Assembly: GCA_015847255.1 (NCBI GenBank)
Contig: JADLZK010010433.1
Coordinates: forward strand, 366,628-430,627
Source: Hyparrhenia diplandra
Lineage: Eukaryota > Streptophyta > Magnoliopsida > Poales > Poaceae
Reading direction: 5' to 3'
Length of the DNA stretch: 64,000 bases
The translations under genes and the position numbers were made by a program. Below the pieces are notes generated by a model that searched no databases, was not told the origin of the DNA, and saw only the letters and a list, made by a program, of their open reading frames with translations. Shown here in pieces: positions 33,346 through 44,102 of the stretch (its first letter is position 1; every line of letters starts with the position of its first letter).

Positions 33346-33965
33346 TTTTGTTTAGTTTGCAGTATTGGTAACCTCCCCGCAGTGGGAGGTTCTCGCTAAA
33401 AATTTTCAACCGAGCCCGTATTTTTTATTTTTATGCGCAGAGGAGCCCTTTGAGCGGAGCCGAGTGCCTTGCCGAGCCGGAGTGCCGTGGCGGTCTTGTT
33501 CTTCCTTGTCGGCTAGCCCGACTCCACCGCGAAGGTATAACCCCTCTTTCCGTATCATGGTCGTAGTTAGATCGCGCAGCTTAGTTAGGCGCCTCCCGTT
33601 CGAAGGAGATACGGTTGGAAGTATGCGCATCCCCGCATACCAATAACCGTATACAATTTCGAATTGTCCACGTTTTTGACAGCAGGATGCGTAGATGAGG
33701 TCCATTTCATGCTCCATTCCCCCGATTCAGAGTTTGATTTGCATCCTCTCTCGTTGTTCTTTGAATACACAATCTCCCGTCGGGGACGTGTATTCGGAGA
33801 ACAGCTGGGGAGGTGCTCGCGAAATTTCCGTCTCGTATAGGAGTGGAGCATGGAACCGACCTCATCTACGCATCCTGGGTGGGATTAGGACCTATCTTGA
33901 CCTATTAGATGGTAGGATCCTTGTGTAGATGCACCGCATTCTTATATTAGCGCATATGATAGAGA

Positions 33966-34235
33966 ATGGATGACCGTGCGTGGATATACAATGGCTGGAG
34001 GAGTTTTGGAGATATTGACCATCGCCACCACCGATTGGAGGAGGAGAGGAGGAGGAGGCGGAGGCGCAGCGCAGGACCCCGACCTATCGGTCTTGCAGAC
34101 CTTGACCTCTCGGGGTCGTGTCACTTGCGCAGACGGTGTGGAGGAGGAGGAGGGCGAGGGGGACCGGGGAGGAGGGCGAGGCTGACAGTAGCGACAATGC
34201 GGGAGGGGGTTCCTCTTCCTCCTCGCCGCCGCTAA
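33966..34235 (+). pseudogene. Transposase-associated N-terminus remnant of CACTA 1
   Basis: The frame opens with MDDRAWIYNGWRSFGDID, resembling the M-D-R-x-W-M-Y start of the transposase-associated domain that begins CACTA TNPD proteins. After about 20 residues it runs into a Glu/Arg-rich stretch with no further match, so the domain seems cut short. It may be an exon fused to the downstream Ptta-type gene. Confidence 0.4.
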
Positions 34236-34399
34236 GAGGAAACCCTACTTGCGAGGCCCCTCGGACACTCCAGGACCAAAAACCTCTTCGCACCAACGTC
34301 CCATCATTATTCGGATCCTCCAAGGTAATTTACTTTACATCTCGAGCACTACTTTCTCAATTGTTAGTATGAAAAGCATAATATGAACTAATAATTATT

Positions 34400-36145
34400 C
34401 TTGATCATTTGGGCGAGTCTTTTTGTTGGTAGTATGGCGCTAAGTGCCGCCTTCCCAATGGCATTCTTGGTTGTTTGGTCAGGAAGCACTACCCTAGCCA
34501 CATTAGGACCGAGGACGGAGAAGATGTTCCCATCACGTACTTTTTGGCCATACTTGGACTTTGAAGATAACTTTGATGAGCAAGGCGAAAGTACGAAAAC
34601 AAGGGACGGCGTGTGATCTCGTGAGCTGTGGGTAAAGTCTATGTCGCACTATAGTGTACAAATACATCGCTTCAATTTCACATTGTTTGAAATAATGACC
34701 GAATACATTGCTTCTATATGCGGGATTACTTCAAGCTTCGACTGACGGATACACTCGGGAGAGAGGGGAATGAAGTGGTCGCTCAAGCCTCGCTTCAAAC
34801 TTGTGTCGACATGTGGTACGAGGCACGCGGCCGGCGGCCAGTCATACTATGCTCTATACAAGAACACAACCCTCACGAAGGAGCAAGATAAATCTACGAT
34901 TCTCGACCAAAGAACAATACATGATGGTAAATACCGAAAGTTCATACTAAGTTTAATTATGCTTTGCTTGATATTCTAATATTTTCAACTTGGTGTCCAG
35001 TAGGTATGTCCGAGTGGCTTTTCAAGAATGAGCGGTCACGAGGCGATGGTGGGCAGTGGGTCGGTAAAAGATTGGGCGAAGATCCCAAAGACTACGGGAC
35101 CGGCGCGCCATGATGCCCGGTGTTTCACACCATCAAGGCAACCATAATCCGAAGACCTACAAAAAAAAGATATGTGAGTATTACCCAATTCTTATTTATC
35201 GATGCGCAACTCGAATACTTCCTAACCATCCTACCTTTTTTTTTCCACAGGAGAAAACACATGGCGTGTCACTTTGGGCACGCCGAGGCCTTCACTCTCT
35301 CCCACCAAGGCAAGTCCTCGGATCCCAACCTCATCTACAACCCCGAGGCTCAGCGTGAAGCCTACCGCGGCGAGCGCCCCTACGATAAGGTAATCTGTTT
35401 TTTATTCAAGGTACATTTATCTTTACATACTTGTTCCTCTGTGTTCTAACTTTGTGTTGAAATAGGTCACCAAGTACACCGACGTGGCGGGGAGTATTAT
35501 GGAGACAGCTTTCACCCCCGGCCCCACGACATTGTGGGGATGTTTCCATGATCGCCGGAGGAGGAAGAAGCACCGGCGGTACTATGTGGGTGATAGCGTC
35601 ATCAACCCGCGCACCACAAAGACCCTACCTGAACTCAAAAAGCCATGGGGGCCGGTGATACGCGAGCGGCCAACCACTTACCAAAGTTACGGTCTCCCGA
35701 CTCCGTGTAATCTGTTTTTATTCAAGGTTCATTTATCTTTACATATGTCTTTCTCTGTTCTAACTTTGTGTTCAAATAGGCCCAGATAGAGGAAGCGAAC
35801 AAGCGATCCGCGGAGGTCGAGGAAAGGGAGAGGGAGAGGGAGAGGGAGCGGTTCTACCGTGAGGTGGAGGCACGGAGGGTCGAGCAAGAGAGGAAAGAGC
35901 ATGGAAGCTCTCCAACGCAGATCTCGCGCGTGTTGGAGGCAAGATTGGTGAAGAGCCCGCCGCCGGAGATCTTCTTCGCTCCACCACCACCCGCCGGGTG
36001 TACCCTCCACCACCACCACCGATGTACGGTCCACCGCCGGCGACGGCCAACCGTCGATCTTCCCTCCACCGCATGGTGCCTCTCCCGTGAGTTTCTCAAA
36101 CTAAACTCCAAAATGAAATGGTATGGTGTTTGGAATGCACCATGA
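34400..36145 (+). pseudogene. Ptta/En/Spm (Transposase_24-type) gene of CACTA 1
   Basis: Likely exons run from about 34400. One frame gives YGAKCRLPNGILGCLVRKHY (about 34433-34490). VSHHQGNHNPKTYKKK lies at about 35115-35165. MACHFGHAEAFTLSHQGKSS ends at donor 35389 (AAG|GTAATC). The exon from 35466 gives VTKYTDVAGSIMETAF and RRYYVGDSVINPRTTKTL. The last part, from 35780 (AQIEEANKRSAEVEERERER), is a Glu/Arg-rich coiled coil. This order fits the second CACTA gene, thought to help bind the subterminal repeats. Frames shift between parts, so activity is doubtful. Confidence 0.6.
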
Positions 36146-36660
36146 GATGTGCACTTGGACATGTGGTTGTCGGCCATCGAGCCGTTGTTTTGTTGCAGGT
36201 TTTGGAAACCCCTCTGCGTGTGGGAGGTGTTGCCGAAATTTCTAACTAATTATCTTGTTTTTTCTTTTTTTTCAAGTCAATAGATCTACCTTTCATTTTG
36301 TCTCACAAATGCAATATCTTTGCCTACGTGCGTGGATCAATCACATGCCTCGAACCCAACTTCGAATCAGAACAATTGGGAACGAGGTGCGGCGCAACAA
36401 GCGGACTGGCCCCGTTGGTAGTGAGGTTGTGATGGTTTAGGCGACAAACTAGTGAGGTTGTGAACTTGAAATTGTTGGAATTGAACTTGTGAACTAGTGA
36501 GGACGACAAACTTGTGACTCGTTGGATGTTATGTAATATATGTGTCGTTTTGTGCCATATATATGTGTCAATTGTCTGCTGCAATAATCTGTGTTATATA
36601 TGGATATATATGTGTGTCAATTGACTGCTGTAACAAAAAAAAAAAAAAAAAATAAATGGA

Positions 36661-37177
36661 TCTATCCCGTGAGCAGCTCACGGGATATCGTCCAAAGGAT
36701 ATCCCGTGAGCATATATCACAGCTCACGGGATATCGACCACAGATATCCCGTGAGCCATATGCACAGCTCACGGGATATCAACCAAAGATATCCGGGAGC
36801 TTAGCATATGGCTCACGGAAATCGGTGGTGGGACCCCCGCCGCCTCGTGGCGTGGCAGGGGACACCGGCCGTGAACGGGGGCACGCCTATCCCGTGAGCT
36901 ACCCCGTTAGGCTCACGGGATAGAGGGTAAAATAGCAGGGGTTGCCTCCGTCCCCCGTTGACGCCGCGGAGGCCCCCGATTAAGTCTTGCCCGTGAGCGT
37001 TATGCGCTCACGGATAGGATATCCCGTGAGTATAGGCGCAGCTCACGGGATATCCTCGCTATCCCGATGATTTCTATCCCCGCAGGATATCCCGTGAGCA
37101 ACTCACGGGATAGCCGCTCCCGTGGGTGGGGCCTATCCCGTGAGCAATGGCTCACGGATATCTCGATTCCGGTAGTG
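36661..37177. repeat. Right subterminal repeat array of CACTA 1
   Basis: Paired TATCCCGTGAG and CTCACGGGATA units, with a GATATCCCGTGAG variant (36664-36780 and 36880-37160), run up to the right end CCGGTAGTG. The first unit, TATCCCGTGAGCAGCTCACG, is almost a perfect palindrome. Confidence 0.85.
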
Positions 37178-37198
37178 AATGGTTGTGCGTGTCGTGGT

Positions 37199-37396
37199 CA
37201 TATACGTGACCCGACTTATTGGGGCATGCATGGGCGAGTAGAAATGGTTGTGCGCTGGCGTCATCCGAGGACTGACTCCTGTTCTTCCATCTCCTCCTCC
37301 ATATACGTGACCCGACTTATTGGGGGCATGCATGGACAAGTAGAAATGGTTGTGTGGCGTCATTTGAGGACTGACTCCTGTTCTTCCATCTCCTCC
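37199..37396. repeat. 101-bp tandem repeat cut by the CACTA insertion
   Basis: CATATACGTGACCCGACTTA starts units at 37199 and 37300. A third unit begins at 23823 on the other side of the CACTA element and was cut at AAAT. The long unit also holds GGACTGACTCCTGTTCTTCC. Confidence 0.75.
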
Positions 37397-37632
37397 ATGC
37401 ATGGTCTTTCGTGGAAAAAGAAAGTGTTAGCATGTCCAAATTAGCACAACATTCTTGCATGCCACCTCTCTCGCATTCTTGAAAAGACACACAAATTCTT
37501 GCATGCATATGATCTTTATTTTTGGTACGTAGTTGTTCTTCCAAAGTTTTCATCCTCCTCTATTGCATGTTCACTTTATTTTTGGCCTGCACGCATCCTC
37601 CTCTTTCACATGTTCCAAATTTAGCGTCCTCT

Positions 37633-37845
37633 TCATTGGTCCTCCTTACTTTCGTTCCTAAGTATAATTAAATCATTAGGTAGCAATTTGTTCTCAAGTT
37701 CATAAAGATGATTACTTAGGAACAAGCTCACCTGTAAATTCAATTGACGAGCACGTGCACGAGTAATTGGAACTTGAATGGCAAATTGAGGAGTGTCGTT
37801 TGTATCCGTAGTAGTGATGACCTCATCAGCCGGGTCACCGCACAA
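37633..37845 (-). pseudogene. Gypsy polyprotein C-terminal fragment
   Basis: The minus-strand frame gives PITRARARQLNLQVSLFLSN and LLPNDLIILRNESKED. This matches the well-known tail of rice Gypsy polyproteins (GPITRARARQL..LLPNDLI). No integrase or reverse transcriptase precedes it, so only the last about 70 residues remain. Confidence 0.65.
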
Positions 37846-37899
37846 AAATATTTTACAGGACAGGGCGACTGTTGAGGCGTTACAATTTTGTTCTCCTAA

Positions 37900-40160
37900 T
37901 TTTTTTGTTTTTCTATTAGTAAAAGACTAGTATCCTACCCGTGCGTTGCTCTGGGATAACTAAACTTTTGTATCAAAACACTGATCGCATGAATAAATTC
38001 ATACCTGCATACTATCCTGTACACGGATTCGAGTATATATGTAAATATTAGGGGAGACATCTTGAGTAATACCCTGTCTTAAAAAATCTCACAAAAACCT
38101 TGAAAAAAAAGTGCAAATCTCAATTGGAGGGGGAAGACATAGACCCTTCGCGCTCATCGCCGATTTCGTCAACAAGATTGTCCCCTGTTAACCATAATCA
38201 GTGGCATTGGCACCTGCCACCACGCTCGCTGCCGATCGAATGGCCACCGCTAGTGTCCAGCCGCCACCATCAACCAAACCCCTCCTAATACCGAAGGACA
38301 CCAGAGGTTTGCATGTCCCACCGTCCTACCTAGAGTTCGACTGATTAGTGAATTTAATTTAATGATTATATTTACACAGATTGAAAAGCTTCCTTACTAA
38401 AATCCAGGAATACCATAATTAATCAATCATTACATGGAGCTGCTTTAAAAAAATGGAACTACAATTAGGCCAATTTTTTTATAGTTTTATATAAGAAGCA
38501 AAGGACAATGAGATTGTTTCTATAAAATCGGCCTAAATCTCATGAGTTTGATGCCACAGTTTACTGCACATTATCACTAATAAGTTGTCAGCAACAACAC
38601 AAAGGATTTACTGAAGTTAGATCAGACTATCCAGATTATGCCTCAGAGGATTGGTAATAAATGTGCAAATGCCATGGGACTTCAATGAGTGGTAAATGTA
38701 GACAACCTGAAAAAGAGAGGTGGTGACCAGGACGGCATTGAGATATAGAACAAGCGTGTCAGACATGAAAGGAAATTTAATTGAATCTAAAAAAAAGACT
38801 AAAGGAAAGAAATGATGAAAGGTAGCAATCCATATACGGATCTACATCTTCAGTCAAGCAGAAATTAGCTATTTTGCTTCAGGACCTAGATTTTTACTCA
38901 TGTCAATTTCTCAACCTGTAATAAAATATGCCAGGCTACCCATTGATAAAAACATTTGAAATTGATAAAAAAGATCATTTGATAATGACTTTCGTTGATT
39001 TAATTCAAAGTTCAGGCTAATACTCATGAACTTGCAGGGAATTCAGTGATTTCAAAAAGGCAGCAAAGAAACATATACATGAACTGAACCACTCAATTTA
39101 GCAAGCATCTAAGACGAGACGACAAAGTCAAACTGACACCTATTGCAAAAGACTGGTGGTATTAACAAATTGCCTTTTTGTTGTTTCCAAACTTTACATA
39201 ATTGAAAACAAGTGTGACATCAATACGTAGGCATAAGCATAATACATATCAAGTTTTTTCTTTAACAGTTATTATCAGATCAACAGGAGAGGATCAATAT
39301 CTATACTTCAAGCTCCATTTTTTTTTGCGTCTTCTACAATTCAAGCTCGAGAAGCATAAAACGGTCTCAACTTCACTGAGAACTTAATATGCTGGCACAG
39401 GCAGCATCAAGAGGATTGGTACTGGGTGGTCAAACCATCATAGTAGGTGTGAAGTCCCATGAAGTATTTGACTATGCAATAGGTCTGACAAAATAGAGGT
39501 AGCAGTATCTGTCTAAACTATTTACTACAAGTAGAAGAATGACAAGTCCTTCTTTCAATAGGCCCCCACTTAGTGCATTATCATTTACTTTTGAAAGACA
39601 TGGCTGGTTTATGGATCAAAGGATTACACCACATTCATAATGTGATATGTGTGATCATTAGAAAATGCTCTCTAATATTTTTTGTTCTCTGCATTTGGGG
39701 AGCACTTAGCAACCTTTTTCCAAGATAATTCTGCAATTGTTGATTGAATTCCTAGATTCTGAATGCATGCCTCCTATCTGATTGATACACATCTATGCTA
39801 CAATTACAAATAGAAGGTAAGGCTAAAGCTTGAAGAATTTCAGGGGTTGTTTACAAAGCAGTTAACTAAAAGGTACTGGAGTAACTATATAGCCAAGAAA
39901 CTGTCTTATTAATGACTGGAATTAGTTGCACATAAAAATAGCAATATAATCATTCCACAAATTGTCTTATTAGTGACTGGACATTAATTAATAATTGCAG
40001 ATCACAGGAATAGAAGGATCAAATTGCCACAAGTGTGCATGGAGGAAATAGATTATTTAATCTCTTTGTCGAAATATCATATACGACACTGCTCTTACTT
40101 CATACATTCGGTTTGCATAGAAACAGGTTTTTCGATCCACAAACACAGAGTTTCGGCCGC
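37900..40160. other. Intergenic, no gene recognised
   Basis: A+T-rich with frames below 75 codons. CTAGTATCCTACCCGTGCGTTGC at 37928-37950 is a wording common in grass repeats, of a class I cannot name. Nothing else supportable was seen. Confidence 0.35.
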
Positions 40161-40165
40161 TATTT

Positions 40166-41707
40166 TGTCGAACCCCGCCAGATTGGGCCGAACCCGACAT
40201 GTCGACGGCGAACTTGACGGGCGGCGGAGATGGTGTAGACGGTGGTGATGGCGGCGATTGGCGGCGAGGTGACGAGATTGATGACGATAGCGAGGTAGCG
40301 TAGAGAGGAAGGGAGGGGCGGCGTGGCTAGTGGAGGAGGTGGCGTGGGGCATGCGATGCCGCTGCGCGATGGGCCGGGCGTGAGGGGCGGGCGGCGCTTA
40401 GGGCAGCGCGTCGGAGGCGGCGGCGGCAACGGGCAGGTGGCGCGTGTGAGAGGAGAGAGATTGAGAGTTGGAGAGATAGAGCTGTTTGGGGAGCTACCCC
40501 TTTAATTTTTCTGCTTAAGATTCAACTGATTACAAGCCCCTTGTATTTATAGTCCGAGGGAGACATGCATGCTAAGAAATCTCTAGGAGTTTTCCTTATA
40601 GATCGGAATACCTCTTGACAAATGAATTTATTTCTTTCCCTAAATATTTATTCCCTAAATAATTATTACTTAACGGCGGCGAAGGAGGATGACGACGGAT
40701 CAGCGGCGGCCGGTCGCCGGGCGGCGTGTGTGCGCATGCACCCTGGTGGCGTGGTGCCCCTTGCATGCGTCACATATGGCCCATGCCCCCTCTAAATTGG
40801 TTCATGACACTTTTATTTCCTCCGGTAAAGTTCCTTGACTGAATGAAAATCGAAAATTACTAAAGTTTCGGATCGGGTGATAATCTTTGGAAGTCATCGT
40901 ATTTTACATGTAGTTAGATCAGATCAGAATACAGATAGGCAATTGGGTTATGTTAGTTTTGGGTCATTGGGTGCTCGGTTTCACACAAACAGGCTCGGGG
41001 AAGGGATGAGAAGCGGATGACTTACAGTGTCATGACGAGGACGGCGAGGAGGAGGGAGCGAGGAGTGCAAGGTGCCGTGGTCGGCGTCTACGGTAGCCGA
41101 CGCCTTCTTCACCGCCCCGCGCTGGGGGTATGGTCCATCAGCTGCTGAGCGAGAGTCAGCGCCGAAAGGAGAGCGGATGTTCGATGTCGCTGAAGCGCGG
41201 CGGCGCCGCAGCCGAGGAACAGCAGAGAGGGAGGAGATCGGGTAGGGACCTCGCAGGGGATCGACGGCCCTTCGGGCGGCGCTTGACACGCCGAGGACAG
41301 CAGGGATGAAGGCGGGCGCCGTGGATGCGGGGCGGTGTTCTCGGCGATGACGCACGGCGAGGACGGGCGGTGTGGTCGCACGAGGCGGCCGAGGCGGTGT
41401 GGTGCGGGGGAGAAGAGATCGCACGGGTGGGCGAGATTGTGCCGAGGGATTGCAAGTGAGAGAGAGATTGCGATGATTGCGACGATGTTTCCCTTTTTGT
41501 CGCACGAGGCGTGCGGGAGGGCAGCGGAGAAGCGGTAACGCATGAGGCAAAAGTGCACGACGTAAACTTTTGATCGACGGGAGTCCTTCTATTTTTTGAC
41601 CGACGGATCCTTCCTTTTCTCGCCCGGGGGGGGGTAGCGCCAGATCGCATGGTGCCCCTTGCATGCGCCACATATGGCCTGGCCCCCCTCTAAATTGGTT
41701 CATGGCA
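40166..41707 (-). repeat. 3' LTR-like repeat
   Basis: Minus-strand start TGCCATGAACCAATTTAGAG (41707). The same start, TGTCATGAACCAATTTAGAG, occurs again about 0.9 kb inside (near 40810). A TATA box CTATAAATACA lies at about 40542-40552 on the minus strand. The end is near GGTTCGACA (40166). Confidence 0.6.
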
Positions 41708-44100
41708 TCTCTCCCCTTTTGAGCAGCCGGGCTGCGGTTCCCGCATGGGTCGCCGCCGTTGATGGGGCGATTGAATTGCAAGCATGGTTCAAGATTGTTG
41801 CATCCACTTGTAGAAGGGGAATGAGCTTTGATAATTGCTTGGCGTAGTAGCGGCGGTTGTCGGGGAAGAAGATTGGCACCGATGGCAAGAAGGTCTGTCC
41901 GCGGGCTCCTTCATCGCAAAGGTGCTTGTCCTTGTCGTGAAGCCCGGCATGGATGGCGAGGTCGCCGGGAGGTGAACACCAATCACCTTGAGTGACACCC
42001 AAGCCTGTTGGTCTTGCTTGGAGCTTGATGGTTCTAGCGATGCCATGTAGCTTGTCGTCCGTCGGTGTAGCGAGTCGGGAAGGATGAGAGTCACCGAGGT
42101 ACCGACGAGTCGACGAGGTAGGGGTCGATGTCGGTGGTATGTACCCTGGCGTCATCGCCGCTGAGCCGGTAGGTCGGGCTTTTAAGACCGCAGCGAGATG
42201 TGAGCGTTGAACCGGGTGGGGCGAAGTTGAATCGCCGTGGCTCGACATAGGGCGCCTCCTCGGCGCATCACGACCCAAAGCTTGTTGTAGAGCTTGTTGG
42301 TGTAGTCATAAGCCGGGCGCGATGTCGCCGAGGAACGAGGGAGCCGACCGGATCGCCCTCAGTCGGCCCGGTTGTCATAGCCAAGTCGTCTCCTCGTGTC
42401 GCGGTCCGCCGGCTATCGACGAGCCGCGTGGTGACGAACGCGGGCGGCGGGGCGAAGCGCACGAAAGCGTTGCATCGCTGCCGCCCATTGCGCGGGCGCC
42501 TCCCCGTATGGCCTCCCCGGGTATGTTGTAGAGGCCGCTGGCACAACATGGAAGCGTGACGTAGTCGCATCGGGTCCTCGTGGCAGGTCCCGTTGGCGCT
42601 TATGTTGTTGATGAGGTCGCCGTGAGATAGCCTACTTGAAGCCGCAAGGGAGACGTGGTGCAGTGTGCATCTCTGTCCTCCGGGGCCGCTACCGCTTGGC
42701 ATACGGATGAACTGCAGAAGCACCGCTTATTGTCGTGGATAGCGGCATACCGTATCTTTGATAGAGCTGATATTTCGCTGGCGAGGTGCTGATGGGGTTG
42801 CCTTCTCGGCGCCAGTTGTCGTGGACGCCATTGTTGTTGACGCCGTGGGACGGCATTGTCGCCCGTGGGAGGGGTGTTTTTGCCATTGGCAACGCCCTTT
42901 GGGGGGCATCATTGTCATCGATGTTGGCGTAGGTGTCCGGGATAGCGTCATTGCCGTTCAAGACGTTGGGGTTGACATTAGTGGTGTCGGTGCCGGAGTC
43001 GCCATCGCTGAGCCGATGTTGTCGATGATCGACATGGTGATGACGAGGGACGCCGCGGGTGACGCCGTTGGCGCCAATGGGAGTGGCTCGTCATCTGCGC
43101 CGGGCGCCCTTGAGGACCTCGTTGACTATCATGGCGCCCATGGTAGCGCCGTTGTCGTCGATGTTGTTGGCGCGTGGAGGGTGTAGTTGTTCCTCCTTTG
43201 GCGGCGCCCGTGTGGGCGACGCCATTGTCGCCGATGGTAGGCATGGCGATGTCGAGGACGCCGTGGGTCGATGGTGGCGCCCCTTTTTGGAGAGAGGCGT
43301 CGTTGTCGTTAATTGGTGTCCTTGGTGTCGGTGTCGCCCAGATGTCGATGCAGCCGACGTTGATGTCGACGCTTAGCGACGTTGATGTCGACGCCAGTGA
43401 CATCGCCTTGTCGCCCATAGTGACGCTTGACGCTCGATGTTCCCGACGCCGAGATGACATTGTTGGTGTTGTCGAACTTATCCGACCGTTGCCGGAGTCT
43501 CACGACGCTGGCCTAGTTGGGTAGGCTTTTTGTCGAAAGCAGCCGGGTGGACGCCGGTTGGTGGCCTCTGTTCCGATATGATCCGGACCACGATAGTAGT
43601 ATCCTTGGGGTAGACGCACTTCGCTGATTGTGGCATCATCATCTTGGAGGGGGTGACGTGGGCGCGCGCTGCAGTGAGCCGCCGCCACCGCCGGGCGGTG
43701 CCCATGGCAGTGGACGCCGCCGGTGGTGGCTGAAGTGGACGCCGTAGGCGCCGCACGCCGGACAAAGAAGCAAGCGTCACAGCTGCGTGTTGCCGCCGCC
43801 GGGCCACCGTGCCGCCGCGGGATGTCGATGGAGCGTTGTTGATGTCGGAGCGCCGGCGGCGTTATGGGCGTTGTTACGCGCCCGCGGGCCGCGTGCCGTC
43901 GCAAAATGCCGCCGTGGGGCTGGCTGTTCATCTAACTTCCGTGAGGGCGGTGAAGGTGGCCTGGATTTCACGAAATCGGGGCCACCCGCAGATCCCCGCC
44001 CGAGCTCGGCCATCTTGTGGCTGTCCATCGGATCTTGGCGTTGGTGGTGGTCGGAAGCCGCCGGTGGTGGAATCGCCCCGGTTCGTAGATACTACCGCCG
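41708..44100 (-). other. Interior of the minus-strand LTR element
   Basis: G+C-rich and full of degenerate GATGTTG/GACGCC/GTCGTC triplet-like repeats (about 42800-43480), with overlapping frames on both strands. A gag-like start is possible at about 44028. No protease, integrase, reverse transcriptase or RNase H motif was found. The element is probably non-autonomous or badly eroded. Confidence 0.5.
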
Positions 44101-44102
44101 TA

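Larger units (their letters stand above)
23871..37177 (+). mobile_element. CACTA (En/Spm) transposon 1, interrupted by an LTR element
   Basis: The left end CACTACCGAAACGAGAG and the right end CTCGATTCCGGTAGTG are inverted repeats. The 3-bp duplication AAT (23868-23870 and 37178-37180) is the CACTA hallmark. The total is 13307 bp, of which 7.15 kb is a later LTR insertion, so the element itself is about 6.15 kb. It has subterminal arrays of TATCCCGTGAG at both ends and one inside. Plus-strand coding parts point to a transposase-associated N-terminus (33966) and a Ptta/Transposase_24-type gene (34.4-36.1 kb). No TNPD catalytic part was seen, so it is probably non-autonomous. Confidence 0.9.
37178..37855 (-). 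mobile_element. Ty3/Gypsy remnant, pol end and 3' region
   Basis: Continues the remnant at 23455-23870, which the CACTA element split. It contains the pol C-terminus (37633-37845) and, after it on the minus strand, about 240 bp of untranslated sequence and a 101-bp tandem repeat. Confidence 0.6.

Noticed and set aside
40981..41781. A 266-codon minus-strand frame in the LTR-like repeat
   Set aside because: It lies in G+C-rich LTR sequence repeated at 45.0-45.6 kb, where the frame is not kept. It has no recognisable domain.
42758..43524. Long frames on both strands with GATGTTG/GACGCC-type repeats
   Set aside because: Degenerate triplet-like repeats inside the minus-strand LTR element give open frames in many phases. 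No protein family is seen.
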